From assembly GCA_964580055.1 (NCBI GenBank), contig CAZOJI010000015.1, positions 1 to 64,000 on the forward strand: 64,000 nt of DNA. Reading direction: 5' to 3'. The notes under the pieces are model-generated. The model did no database searches. It was not told where the DNA came from and saw only the letters and a list, made by a program, of their open reading frames with translations. This document shows positions 15,509 through 25,082 of the stretch, one piece after another (positions within the stretch are counted from its first letter, which is position 1; each line of letters starts with the position of its first letter). Source of the DNA: JBDGYW01 sp964580055 (GTDB lineage: Bacteria > Gemmatimonadota > Gemmatimonadetes > Gemmatimonadales > GWC2-71-9). The translations under genes and the position numbers were made by a program.

Positions 15509-16498
15509 ATGAGCAGCCACAGATACCTCGACGACATCACCCAGACCGTAGGCAACACTCCGCTGGTCAAGATTCGCAAAATCACGAACAACCGTGGCAT
15601 AACAGCAACCATTCTCGCAAAGATAGAGTCGTTCAACCCCACGGCTTCGGTCAAGGACCGCATGGCCATCTACATGCTGAACGAGGCGGCGAGGATTGGA
15701 GATCTAAAGCCCAATGCCACCATAATTGAGGCGACCTCAGGAAACACTGGTGCGGCTGCAGCCATGTACGGCGCGGCCCACGGCCACAGGGTCCTGCTGA
15801 CTATTCCGGACAAAATGTCCACTGAAAAAATCGATACGCTGAAGGCCTACGGCGCCGAGGTGCACATTTGTCCCACCGCGGTTGCACCGGACGACCCACG
15901 GAGCTACTACGAGGTGGCGAAGAGCCTGGCCGCCGAATGCCACGAGCCCTACATGCTCAACCAGTACCACAACCCCGACAACATCCTGGCCCACTACCAC
16001 ACGACGGGCCCGGAGATCTGGAGGCAGACCGGTGGGCAGATCGACGTGCTCGTGGCCGGCGTAGGCACGGGCGGCACCATGTCGGGCGCGGCCAGATTCT
16101 TGAAGGAGCAGAACCCGGCAATTGAAGTTGTTGCAGTTGACGTGGAAGGCTCCGTTTTCTACGACTACTTCAAGACCGGCACGCTGCCCGAAGCCCATCC
16201 CTACCTCGTAGAGGGAATCGGCGACGACATGCTGTGCAAAGCCCTCGACTTCAGCGTCATCGACGAGATGTACAAGGTCGACGACAAGACGAGCTTCTTG
16301 ATGGGCAGGGAGCTCGCGCGCGAAGAGGGGATCCTCGCCGGCGGCTCATCCGGATCGGCCATCTACGCCGCCCTGGAACATGCAAAGAACTTGGACAAAT
16401 CGAAGACACTCCTGGTGATTCTACCGGATGCGGGATCCAAGTACGTCACCAAGATGTATAACGACGATTGGATGCGAGAAAAGGGCTTCCTGGAATAG
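15509..16498 (+). CDS. Cystathionine beta-synthase-like PLP enzyme (no CBS domains)
   Basis: A 329-residue fold-type II PLP enzyme of the cysteine synthase/cystathionine beta-synthase family. The PLP lysine is K49 in PTASVKDRM; the phosphate and substrate loops are EATSGNTGAA and GVGTGGTMSG. The C-terminus (GSKYVTKMYNDDWM) resembles the catalytic core of cystathionine beta-synthase more than cysteine synthase. Regulatory CBS domains are absent. The reaction is probably serine or an acylserine plus homocysteine to cystathionine. It starts 26 bases after the carH-like stop, so the two share a transcript. AAGGAG is only two bases before the ATG. It may use the homocysteine that follows SAM-dependent methylation, together with the gamma-lyase-type gene at 22307. 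Confidence 0.83.
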   Translation: MSSHRYLDDITQTVGNTPLVKIRKITNNRGITATILAKIESFNPTASVKDRMAIYMLNEAARIGDLKPNATIIEATSGNTGAAAAMYGAAHGHRVLLTIPDKMSTEKIDTLKAYGAEVHICPTAVAPDDPRSYYEVAKSLAAECHEPYMLNQYHNPDNILAHYHTTGPEIWRQTGGQIDVLVAGVGTGGTMSGAARFLKEQNPAIEVVAVDVEGSVFYDYFKTGTLPEAHPYLVEGIGDDMLCKALDFSVIDEMYKVDDKTSFLMGRELAREEGILAGGSSGSAIYAALEHAKNLDKSKTLLVILPDAGSKYVTKMYNDDWMREKGFLE

Positions 16499-16570
16499 CG
16501 AACGGCCCGATGCAGTCACTGCAATTGTTTTTCTGCGTTCTGCGGCAAAAAGCACAGTCCTTCGCGGGTG

Positions 16571-16614
16571 ACTCCCGCTCCAATCTACCCAAACAGACGG
16601 GGAGTAGTTTTTTT
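16571..16614 (+). terminator. Possible intrinsic terminator after the CBS-like gene
   Basis: ACTCCC (16571-16576) can pair with GGGAGT (16600-16605), followed two bases later by seven T (16608-16614). The loop is long (23 bases), so the call is tentative. The rest of 16499-16728 shows no gene. Confidence 0.35.
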
Positions 16615-16728
16615 CCATCTGTCTGAGCGTTTTGGAAATGCGGCAGCCTTCCTCGTTCATCACTGAGAGGCTTTTTCCCGGCCAGCCGCACCATCGGCCG
16701 GTGAACCGAAACTTCAAAGGGAATTCGA

Positions 16729-17946
16729 ATGGGCTTGATATTGGTCTTGCTCTTCATCTCCGCTTCAATGGCATGCGGCGCAAGTCCACCAAACACCGAC
16801 GTTGGGGCGGGTGCAGCCGACGATCATGCTGTTCACGTCGAACCCGACCAGACTGAGGAGTGGGGAATCGAGACTGAGATCGTAAAGGCAGGAGAGATCT
16901 CTTCACGTGTGACCATTCCCGGTGTGATCGCCCTGAATGAAAACCTCACCGCGCATATCTCCTCGTTCGTGACCGGGAAGGTCGTGAGCCTTGCGGTAGA
17001 TCTTGGCAGCTCCGTACGTGAGGGCCAAGTACTCCTCACCATCAACTCGCCGGAGTTTGCTCAGGCGCAAGCCTCCTACCTCGATGCCAACACACGGTGC
17101 AAATTGGCGCGCCGCGACTACGAACGTGGGCTGGAGCTCTGGGAAACTCGATCGATCCAAGAACTGGAACTGCTGCGTCATGAAGCGGAACTGGAGCAAT
17201 GCATCACAGACTTGGCGGCAACCGAATCATCGTTGCACTCGTACGGGGTCGACCATGATTGGATGGAGGAACTCAAGCAGAGAAGTGAAGACATGAGGCA
17301 GCGCGGCGGCGACCCCGACTTGATCGCCGACGCCAACTTGCCGATCTGTTCGCCACTTGTAGGGAGAGTCGTGTTCCGTGACGTTGTGGTCGGCGAGCAT
17401 GTAGATCCCACCGACATCCTCTTTACGGTTACGAGGCTGGAGACGTTGTGGGCCCTTCTGGACGTCTACGAAACCGACCTGCCCTTCGTTCGCAGGTCCA
17501 GCGACGTGGTCATAAGATCGACCATTCATCCAGAGACGGAATTCCCGGGACGGATCGTCTACATAAGTGATATGGTGGACGAGGCATTGAGAACGGTCAG
17601 TGCGCGGGTGGAAGTGACCAACCTCGGCAATTTGTTGAAACCGAACATGTACGTGCAAGGTATCGTGGAGAACCGCGACTCCTCTCGAACGGTGATCACA
17701 GTTCCCGACGAAGCAATCGTGATGCTCCACGGCGAACCCACTGTGTTCGTTCTAGGCCCGCCGGAGGAGGGCGAAGACCATCTCGTGTTTCGAGTCCAGC
17801 ATGTCGAAACAGGGGAGTTGATAGGTGACATGCGAGTCATCACGGACGGCCTGGAAGCCGGGCAGAATGTCGTATTCAGAGGTGCATTCACCCTGAAGTC
17901 CGAAATCGACAAGTCCGCCGGCGGTCACGAAGGTCACGTGCACTAG
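16729..17946 (+). CDS. RND efflux periplasmic adaptor (CusB/CzcB-like lipoprotein)
   Basis: A 405-residue membrane fusion protein. The N-terminus is a short hydrophobic signal ending in a Cys (ASMACGAS) that resembles a lipobox. A biotinyl-lipoyl-like half motif follows (FVTGKVVSLAVDLGSSVREG), then a helical hairpin around residues 105-190, and the second half motif and beta-barrel (CSPLVGRVVFRDVVVGEHV). The C-terminus is His-rich (GGHEGHVH), common in heavy-metal adaptors. AAAGGGA precedes the ATG. It bridges the inner-membrane RND pump, encoded 40 bases downstream, to an outer-membrane channel not encoded here; the TolC at 61823 is a possible partner. Cu/Ag or Zn/Co/Cd are the likely substrates. 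Confidence 0.87.
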   Translation: MGLILVLLFISASMACGASPPNTDVGAGAADDHAVHVEPDQTEEWGIETEIVKAGEISSRVTIPGVIALNENLTAHISSFVTGKVVSLAVDLGSSVREGQVLLTINSPEFAQAQASYLDANTRCKLARRDYERGLELWETRSIQELELLRHEAELEQCITDLAATESSLHSYGVDHDWMEELKQRSEDMRQRGGDPDLIADANLPICSPLVGRVVFRDVVVGEHVDPTDILFTVTRLETLWALLDVYETDLPFVRRSSDVVIRSTIHPETEFPGRIVYISDMVDEALRTVSARVEVTNLGNLLKPNMYVQGIVENRDSSRTVITVPDEAIVMLHGEPTVFVLGPPEEGEDHLVFRVQHVETGELIGDMRVITDGLEAGQNVVFRGAFTLKSEIDKSAGGHEGHVH

Positions 17947-17986
17947 TGTCCTCGAGCGCCTTCTACGCCCGCACTCGAAATACACG

Positions 17987-20900
17987 ATGATTACACGCAT
18001 TCTGGATTTCTCGCTGCGCCACAGGCTACTGGTCATCGCAGCCACCATTGCCATTGCGGCGGTCGGCTTCTTCTCGTTCCGGGAGCTCCCCATCGATGTC
18101 TTCCCCGACCCGTCACCGCCGCTGGTGCAGATATACACTGAGGCCGAGGGAATGGCGCCCGAAGAGGTCGAGAGGCTGATCTCTTATCCGATCGAGGCTT
18201 CCATGTTCGGCCTGCCTCGCGTCGAACGGATCCGCTCGTTCTCTACCTTCGGACTCTCACTGGTAAACGTCTATTTCGAGGAGGGCACCGACATCTACTG
18301 GGCTCGGCAACTCGTGTCGCCGCGCCTTCGAGAAATCGGTGACGAGCTGCCGGCAGACGCGGAAGAGTCCGTCCTGGGCCCGATAGCTACCGGTCTTGGT
18401 TTGGTCTACCTCTATTACCTGGAGGGAGACGAATATACGACTATCGAGCTGAGGACGCTGCAGGATTGGCTGGTAAAGTACGAATTGAAGTCGGTACCCG
18501 AAGTGTCGCAGGTGCTGAGCATCGGGGGCGACGTCAAGCAGTTCCAGATCTTGATCGATCCCAACGCGCTGCTTCAGTACGGTCTCACCGTGTCCGACGT
18601 TGCAGACAGAGTCAGGGAGAACAACCAGAACACGGGAGCCAGCTTCATCACGCGGGGAAAGGAGGAGTATGTAGTCCGCAGTCTGGGGCTGGTGGAAACG
18701 ATAGACGACCTGAAGCAGGTTGTAGTGGCGAACCGCAATGGCACGCCTGTGTATCTCTCGCACGTGGCGGAGGTAGAGATACTGCCGGGAATAAGGAGGG
18801 GGGCGGCTCTGGCGATGGGGGAGGGCGAGAAGGTCGTCGGAATGGTGCTCAAATTGTTCGGCTCGAACACGGCCCAAGTGATCGACAACGTCGAGGAGAG
18901 GATTCGAGAGATCAATCGGTCGCTCCCTGCCGGAGTCGAGATCGTGCCCTTCTACAATCAAGCCTCCTTCATAAGGAGCTGCTTCAACACGGTCGCCACC
19001 AACCTCGCGTTCGGTGTGGTCCTCGTCATCATCGTTCTGTTCCTGTTCATGGGAGACCTGGGTTCCGCGTTCCTCACTATCCTGACACTTCCGTTCTCGA
19101 TCCTGCTCACGTTCATACTGATGGAGCGTATAGGGTTGGCTGCCGACCTGATTTCGTTCGGAGGTCTGGCTATCGCAATCGGCCTGATTGCGGACGCCGC
19201 AATCATATTCGTCGAGAACTGCTTCAGGCACGTGCAGCAAAAAGCGGAGGACAAAGCGCTCGCAATCAAAAACGCCGGCGCTGAGGTGGGCCGGCCGCTT
19301 CTGTTCGCGATCGTAATAATCATCGTGGTGTTCCTTCCCATCTTCACGCTCACCGGTGTAGAGGGCATCATGTTCCGCCCGATGGGGTTCACGATCTCAT
19401 TCGCCCTGGCGGGTTCTATCCTCTTCACTCTGGTCTCCATACCCGCAATCGCCTGGTACGTGCTGCGCAGGAGAAACGACGTTGCGCGGGAGCCTCTCCT
19501 CATCAGAAAGGCCAGGCAGATCTTCCTGCCGTTCTTCGAATCGTGTCGCAGGCATCGACGCCGCGTCTTTTTGGTGGTCAACGCCGTCGCGGCTACCGGC
19601 GTAATTCTCGTTTTTACCATGGGCAGGGAATACATCCCGTACCTCGAGGAGGGAACGCTTCACCTCAGATCAACCCTGAACCCCAACATCAGTCTCGAAG
19701 AGACAATCGCAACGGCGAACACCATCGAGAACATCGTTCTCGACGTCCCAGAGGTAACGGGCGTATTGAGCCGCATCGGGCGGGGGGAAGTGGGAAGCCA
19801 CGCACACTTCGTCAACGATATCGAAATGCTCGTGCAGTTGAGGCCGGTTCAACAATGGAGAGCGTTCCGCAACAAGGACGCCCTGTTGGAAGAGATACAA
19901 CACAGGTTGGAAGGGATACCGGGTATGAATCTCAGTATCACCCAGCCCATCCAGCACAATCTCGACGAGCTCATCACCGGCGTAAAGGCGCAGCTGGCGT
20001 TGCGGCTCTACGGAGAGGACTACGACATCCTTCGAGAGGTGTCGGCGGAGGTCGAGCACGTTCTGCATGACATCCCAGGCGCCGCCGACGTTCAGGTGCA
20101 GCAGTTCACGGGTCAGAATCAGATCCAGGTGAGGCTCGACCGCGAAGCGATTGCGCGGTACGGCTTGAACATCGAGACAGTTCAGGAGACTATCGAGGCA
20201 GCTGTGGGCGGAATCGTCGTCGGGAAGGTCTACGAAGAGCAGCGACGCTTCGACATCTTCTTGCGGTTCGAGCCGGAATCTCGCAGCAACATCGAGGCGA
20301 TCGAAGCGCTTTTCATCAGCTTGCCGAGCGGCGGGCGGATTCCACTCGAGCAGATAGCGTCTGTGCAGGCGGTGGAGGGACACCGGGTGATAAGCAGGGA
20401 GGGCAACCGGCGGTTCATTACGATCCAGTGCAACGTCCGCGGCCGTGATATCGGCAGCTTCGTGAGCCAAGCGCGTGCCGCGATCAATGATGCAGTGGAT
20501 ATCCCGCCGGAATACATGCTCACCTGGGGAGGGCAGTTCGAGTTGCAGCAACGAGCCAACCGCCGTCTCGCGTTGATCGCGCCGCTCACACTCATTCTGG
20601 TTGCCCTGTTGTTGTTTGCGGCACTCGAATCGGGTCGCGAGACCCTGGTAATTCTGATAAACATCCCACTTGCCCTCACCGGCGGCGTCATAGCACTCGC
20701 CGTTACGGGCCAATACTTGAGCGTGCCCGCCTCGATCGGCTTCATCGCGATATTCGGCATTGCGTTGGAGGACGGGCTCGTGCTGCTCGCCTCCATACGC
20801 GGTTATTCGAGCGAAGGGCACGACATCATCGAGGCGATACGTAGGGGAGTGAACACCAAGCTCCGGCCCGTCCTGATGACCACCTTCACGACGGTCTTCG

Positions 20901-21061
20901 GTATTCTGCCATTGCTTCTGGCGAGAGGGCCGGGGGCAGAGATCTGGAGACCTCTTGCTACCGTCGTGGTCGGAGGCTTGCTCACTTCGACCCTCGTGAC
21001 TCTCGTAGTGCTCCCTATGGTCTACGAGCGCTTTGAGCCGCTCAGGCCGGCTACGGCATAG
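17987..21061 (+). CDS. Heavy-metal RND efflux pump (CusA/CzcA-like)
   Basis: A 1024-residue pump of normal length for the family. The N-terminus has SLRHRLLVIAATIAIAAVG and the HME-type start PIDVFPDPSPPLVQIYTEA. The first transmembrane block contains AIAIGLIADAAIIFVENCF, whose Asp corresponds to the proton-relay Asp of CusA-type proteins. The second half repeats the architecture with GVIALAVTGQYLSVPASIG. The last codons overlap the convergent class V aminotransferase by 11 bases. Together with the adaptor it forms a two-gene metal efflux unit. Cation specificity cannot be fixed from sequence. Confidence 0.9.
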   Translation: MITRILDFSLRHRLLVIAATIAIAAVGFFSFRELPIDVFPDPSPPLVQIYTEAEGMAPEEVERLISYPIEASMFGLPRVERIRSFSTFGLSLVNVYFEEGTDIYWARQLVSPRLREIGDELPADAEESVLGPIATGLGLVYLYYLEGDEYTTIELRTLQDWLVKYELKSVPEVSQVLSIGGDVKQFQILIDPNALLQYGLTVSDVADRVRENNQNTGASFITRGKEEYVVRSLGLVETIDDLKQVVVANRNGTPVYLSHVAEVEILPGIRRGAALAMGEGEKVVGMVLKLFGSNTAQVIDNVEERIREINRSLPAGVEIVPFYNQASFIRSCFNTVATNLAFGVVLVIIVLFLFMGDLGSAFLTILTLPFSILLTFILMERIGLAADLISFGGLAIAIGLIADAAIIFVENCFRHVQQKAEDKALAIKNAGAEVGRPLLFAIVIIIVVFLPIFTLTGVEGIMFRPMGFTISFALAGSILFTLVSIPAIAWYVLRRRNDVAREPLLIRKARQIFLPFFESCRRHRRRVFLVVNAVAATGVILVFTMGREYIPYLEEGTLHLRSTLNPNISLEETIATANTIENIVLDVPEVTGVLSRIGRGEVGSHAHFVNDIEMLVQLRPVQQWRAFRNKDALLEEIQHRLEGIPGMNLSITQPIQHNLDELITGVKAQLALRLYGEDYDILREVSAEVEHVLHDIPGAADVQVQQFTGQNQIQVRLDREAIARYGLNIETVQETIEAAVGGIVVGKVYEEQRRFDIFLRFEPESRSNIEAIEALFISLPSGGRIPLEQIASVQAVEGHRVISREGNRRFITIQCNVRGRDIGSFVSQARAAINDAVDIPPEYMLTWGGQFELQQRANRRLALIAPLTLILVALLLFAALESGRETLVILINIPLALTGGVIALAVTGQYLSVPASIGFIAIFGIALEDGLVLLASIRGYSSEGHDIIEAIRRGVNTKLRPVLMTTFTTVFGILPLLLARGPGAEIWRPLATVVVGGLLTSTLVTLVVLPMVYERFEPLRPATA

Positions 21062-22268
21062 AGGCGACAGCCTCTATCAGGCGCCCAATCTCTTCGGTCG
21101 TCGTGTAGCAGGCGCAACCGGCTCTTACAAATCCATCATCGGCAACGCCGTAACGCTCAGTAACGGTTGACGCGTAGAAGTCGCCCGTCGACACGAATAC
21201 GCCGTAATTGGATGAGAGGAATTCCGCTACCTGGCGCGACGATTTGCCATCCACCGTAAACGCGATTGTCGGCGTTCTCGGCGCGGACGGCGGCGGTCCG
21301 TAGAGCTTCACCGACGGCACGGCGGCCAACCCTCCCCACAGCTTCTCGAACAGTATCGATCCACGAGCATGTAGTTCGGCGAATCCGTGCTCGAGGCGTT
21401 CCCGCAGAGTGCCGCCCGCTGCCACCGAGCCGAGAAACTCTACAGCCGCGGCAGCTCCGGCAATCCCTTCGTAGTCGAGAGTGCCGGTCTCGAAGCGGTC
21501 GGGAACGATATCGGGCGCCGGGGAGAGTTTGGGAACGTCCAAATCGCGCAGGAGATCCTCACGGCCAAAGAGAACTCCAAGGTGAGGTCCGTAGAATTTG
21601 TAGGGCGAACAAGCCAGGAAATCGCAGCCCATCTCCCGAACGTCAACGAACTGGTGCACCGCGAAGTGGACTGCATCCACGTAGACCAACGCATCGACGG
21701 CGTGGGCGCGGACGGCGGCCATCTTCACGTCGTTGATGGTTCCCAATGCGTTGGAAGCCGCTCCGACGGCTACCAGTGCCGTGCGGGGTGACAGCAGGTC
21801 CTCGAAAGCTTCCCAATCCAACGTGCCGGTTTCGAGAATGAGAGGGATCGTCCTAACGGTCACTCCGCGCTCCTGTTCGAGCGCACGCCAGGGAGCAACA
21901 TTGGCCTGGTGATCGAGCTCCGTCACCACGACCTCGTCCCCAGGTCCGAGTCTACGTCCCAAGGTGCGGGAGACGTGGTACGTGAGTGTCGTCATGTTGG
22001 GGCCGAAAACTATCTCGCGGGGACACGCCCCGAGAAAGTCCGCAAACACACTCCGTGCGAAGTCGACGATTTCATCGGTTTCCTGCGAAGTGCCGTAAGC
22101 CCAATGCCTGTTGGCGTTGTGATTGACCAGATAGTCGCAGACCCTGTCGACAACGCTCTGAGGCACCTGCGTACCCCCGGGTCCGTCAAAATAGGCGACC
22201 GGATACCCCGCCTCGACGCGCTTCAAAGCCGGAAACTTCTCGCGGATCTCTTCTACCGACAAAACCAT
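21051..22268 (-). CDS. Class V aminotransferase, cysteine desulfurase-like (VC1184 type)
   Basis: A 405-residue PLP enzyme. The N-terminal block AYFDGPGGTQVPQSVVDR and the NANRHWAYGTS and VFGPNMTTLTYHVSR motifs identify the cysteine desulfurase-like subfamily (TIGR01976). The PLP lysine is K224 in CSPYKFYGPHLGV. It is related to NifS/SufS, but no iron-sulfur assembly genes are nearby, so desulfurase activity is unproven and another beta-elimination or transamination is possible. It follows the trans-sulfuration gene by 38 bases on the same strand, suggesting a sulfur-amino-acid operon. Confidence 0.85.
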   Translation of the reverse strand: MVLSVEEIREKFPALKRVEAGYPVAYFDGPGGTQVPQSVVDRVCDYLVNHNANRHWAYGTSQETDEIVDFARSVFADFLGACPREIVFGPNMTTLTYHVSRTLGRRLGPGDEVVVTELDHQANVAPWRALEQERGVTVRTIPLILETGTLDWEAFEDLLSPRTALVAVGAASNALGTINDVKMAAVRAHAVDALVYVDAVHFAVHQFVDVREMGCDFLACSPYKFYGPHLGVLFGREDLLRDLDVPKLSPAPDIVPDRFETGTLDYEGIAGAAAAVEFLGSVAAGGTLRERLEHGFAELHARGSILFEKLWGGLAAVPSVKLYGPPPSAPRTPTIAFTVDGKSSRQVAEFLSSNYGVFVSTGDFYASTVTERYGVADDGFVRAGCACYTTTEEIGRLIEAVASMP

Positions 22269-22306
22269 GCGCCCCCCGAGATCAGATCTCTCGTGCGTTG
22301 ATGAAA

Positions 22307-23506
22307 TCAGATGGCTTTCAGTGCCTGATCGAGATCGGACAACAGATCGTCACAATCCTCACATCCCACCGACAGCCTGATCAAACCTTCACCGATTTCG
22401 GCCTGAGCGAGTGCTTCGGGACCCATACCGGCATGGGTCATGCTGGCTGGATGCTGAATCAGAGTCTCGATCCCGCCGAGCGACACCGCGAGCGTGCAGA
22501 GCTTCACGGCACTGAGCACTCTTTTGCCAGCCTCTAAGCCTCCCTTAACACCGAACGAGATCAGAGCACCGGGGCCTTTCATCTGCCTCTTAGCCAGCTC
22601 GTGCTGAGGGTGACTCTCCAGACCGGGATAGAGAATCCACTCGACTGCAGGGTGAGCCTCCAACATCGCTGCCACTTGCATGGCATTCTTCTGTGCGCAT
22701 TCGACCCTCATTTTGAGCGTTTTGGCGCCCCGCAGCACCAACCAGGCCTGATGCGGATCCATCGTACCGCCGAGCATCTGCCATGGCTTGACAGCCCGTT
22801 CCATGAGTTCTTTGTCCTTGAACACCAGCAGTCCACCGACCACGTCGGCGTGTCCGTTGATGAACTTGGTCACGCTGTGCAAGGTGATGTCCGCACCGAG
22901 GTGTAAGGGACGCTGCAATATCGGGGTTGCAAAGGTGTTGTCCACTGCGAGCAGTATCCCGCGCTCTCTGCAGATCTCGGATACGGCGGGCAGGTCGGTG
23001 AGGCGCATGGTCGGATTGGAAGGAGATTCCACGTATACCATCTTCGTCTCGGGACGCAACGCACCTTTCACCAGGTCGAGGTCGCCCGTATCGACCCAAC
23101 TCGAAGACACCGCGAACCGGCAGAACTCCCTTTCCATGATGACCCGCGAAGGGCCGTAGAGGGAACTGGTGCCGACCACGTGGTCGCCCGCCGAGAGGTA
23201 GCTGAAATAGAGGGTGCTCACGGCTGCCATCCCGGATGCGGTGGCGAGCGCTCCCACTCCACCCTCTAGCGCCGAGATCTTCTCGTGGAGGCGGTCGATG
23301 GTGGGATTACCCAACCGAGTGTATATGTAGCCGGGCTCCTCACCGGCGAACCGGGATGCGCCTTGATCGGGATTGTCGAAAGCGAATGTGGATGTCTGGT
23401 ATATCGGCGCTGCGACGGCCCCATAGGCCGGGTCGGGTGTTTCGCCGGCATGAACGGCCAAGGAAGCCATTCCGAGTTCGTCGTGGCCATGCTGCTCGCT
23501 GGTCAT
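22307..23506 (-). CDS. Trans-sulfuration PLP enzyme (cystathionine/methionine gamma-lyase family)
   Basis: A 399-residue Cys/Met-metabolism PLP enzyme. It shows YTRLGNPTIDRLHEKI, ATASGMAAVST, VDNTFATPILQRP and the PLP lysine K214 in HSVTKFINGHADVVGG. The FINGH block is typical of gamma-lyases. True bacterial methionine gamma-lyases have a Cys after LYG (LYGCT); here it reads LYGPS, so cystathionine gamma-lyase or an O-acylhomoserine enzyme is more likely. The ATG at 23506 is chosen because GGAAGG lies eight bases upstream; an in-frame GTG is three codons earlier. With the CBS-like gene at 15509 it could complete reverse trans-sulfuration. Confidence 0.85.
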   Translation of the reverse strand: MTSEQHGHDELGMASLAVHAGETPDPAYGAVAAPIYQTSTFAFDNPDQGASRFAGEEPGYIYTRLGNPTIDRLHEKISALEGGVGALATASGMAAVSTLYFSYLSAGDHVVGTSSLYGPSRVIMEREFCRFAVSSSWVDTGDLDLVKGALRPETKMVYVESPSNPTMRLTDLPAVSEICRERGILLAVDNTFATPILQRPLHLGADITLHSVTKFINGHADVVGGLLVFKDKELMERAVKPWQMLGGTMDPHQAWLVLRGAKTLKMRVECAQKNAMQVAAMLEAHPAVEWILYPGLESHPQHELAKRQMKGPGALISFGVKGGLEAGKRVLSAVKLCTLAVSLGGIETLIQHPASMTHAGMGPEALAQAEIGEGLIRLSVGCEDCDDLLSDLDQALKAI

Positions 23507-23746
23507 ATCGTTCACCTTCCGAGGAAGTCAAAATGAATTGTCGCGCTATTCCGGCAGAACAGGCGCCGTGACGACCGGGCCCTATCCGGGATGGTGAAAT
23601 GTAAGCGGTGTGCACCTGCCCGGCATGGTTGGCGGTGCCTCATCGCCGCCCCGATTGGCGGAACCGCGGTTTTGGTTATAGTATCTCGTTCGAAACCGAA
23701 CGCTGGCGCCACGCCGGCGGCGACCGACTCTCTTCAGGAGGATCGT

Positions 23747-25029
23747 ATGCCAGCTTCTCGACGCGAATTCATCAGGACAATGGGTGCAGGACTGGCCAGT
23801 GCCGGTACTGCGGCGGCCGGTATCGCCTGCGCGGCAGACCCGGCTATTGCCTCTGGTGACTCCGAAAAGCTACTGGTTCAGGACGCTGACCAGCTCGAGC
23901 CTGCGCCTTTGGGATACGACCGCCTGCCTCTGGAGTGGCACCAAGAGAGAACACGGACACTGAAGGAGCGCGTGAGCAATCTGGGAGTTTCGGGCATACT
24001 GCTCTCAACCGACCAAAACATGGTCTACTATACGGGATGCTTCCGTGGCAGCGGTGAAAGGTCTACGTGGGTCCTGTTTCGTACCGACGAGGAGGACACC
24101 GCGTACTGGTACTCTCCTGGAATAGACCGCGACCTCGTCACGACGTGGTGGTCTACCGAAAACGAGTACTACTTCTGCTATCCGCATGCCGAGGGCGGCT
24201 TCCCAAATCGCGGCGAGGTCGTACAGGGACCGAGAGTAGATCTCTTCGAGTGGTTGTTGGAAGGGCTCAAGCGCCGCGGGTTGGCAGGCACCAGGATTGC
24301 CATCGACCACGAGCTTACTGCGTCAGAGCTGCAAACAGTCCGGCGAGTCATCCCGGGTACGCGCTTCGTTGATATCGGCGCGACCTGCCTGCGCATGCAG
24401 CAGATCAAGACACCGGAGGAGCTGGCACTAATTCAGAGGGCCTACGGTTACTTCGACAAGATCCATGCGTTCGCCCGCGACTACATTCTGGAGCGTGGCA
24501 CCGATGCAACCGATTTCGAGCTGGGCCAAGCGCTACAGGCATACGGTATCGAGATGTTGATGCAGGACATCGAGCATGACGGCCGTCCACATTCCGCGGT
24601 CGGCATCGACGTCACCTCACACTACGTTCGCGCCGGCATTGCCAGCGCGTACCCGCACCCCAACCAGTTCTTCTATTCGAAGATCCAGCGCGGCCATACC
24701 GTTTACGTGAACACCGACATCCAGATCGGCGGCTATGGTGGCGAGTGCTATCGCAACTACCTGATTGGTCCCTGGACACCGGAGCAGGAACGCATGTGGG
24801 AAGTAGTNNNNNNNNNNNNNNNNNNNNNNNNNNNNNNNNNNNNNNNNNNNNNNNNNNNNNNNNNNNNNNNNNNNNNNNNNNNNNNNNNNNNNNNNNNNNN
24901 NNNNNNNTGTACGACTCGAACAACGGAATCGGAATCAACCCGAGCGACAACCTGCGCGTCACTTCAACGAAGGGCGTCAGATTCAGTGCGGTTCCGTTCG
25001 CCAAGGAGTGGAGTTTTCTGGAGGTGTGA
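23747..25029 (+). CDS. Tat-exported M24 family (Xaa-Pro aminopeptidase-like) protein, split by a gap
   Basis: CAGGAGG precedes the ATG at 23747. The N-terminus is a twin-arginine signal (MPASRREFIRTMGAG) with a hydrophobic stretch and an Ala-rich cleavage region. The creatinase-type N-terminal domain follows (LLSTDQNMVYYTGCFRGSG), then the start of the pita-bread catalytic domain (VNTDIQIGGYGGECYRNY). The Asp expected in the second metal-ligand position of the D-x-n-D pair is Glu in this stretch. The gap removes the remaining His/Glu ligands. After the gap 40 residues remain (DNLRVTSTKGVRFSAVPF) that resemble an M24 C-terminus, in a frame that depends on the true gap size. A dipeptidase role outside the cytoplasm is likely. 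Confidence 0.72.
24808..24907. other. Assembly gap of 100 N
   Basis: Exactly 100 undetermined bases, a placeholder length, interrupt the M24 gene. If the flanks belong to one gene, the true missing piece must encode the rest of the metal-binding core, some 100 residues or more. Confidence 0.99.
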
Positions 25030-25032
25030 TGG

Positions 25033-25082
25033 GGCGGTAGGGCGGTAGGTCGGTAACCAATGCGCCTTACCGCCCTACCGCC
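25033..25082. terminator. Strong bidirectional terminator hairpin
   Basis: GGCGGTAGGGCGGTAGG (from 25033) pairs with CCTTACCGCCCTACCGCC (to 25082), a stem of about 17 pairs with one mismatch or bulge. It lies between the M24 gene and the convergent ChaN gene and overlaps the ChaN stop codon. Confidence 0.65.
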
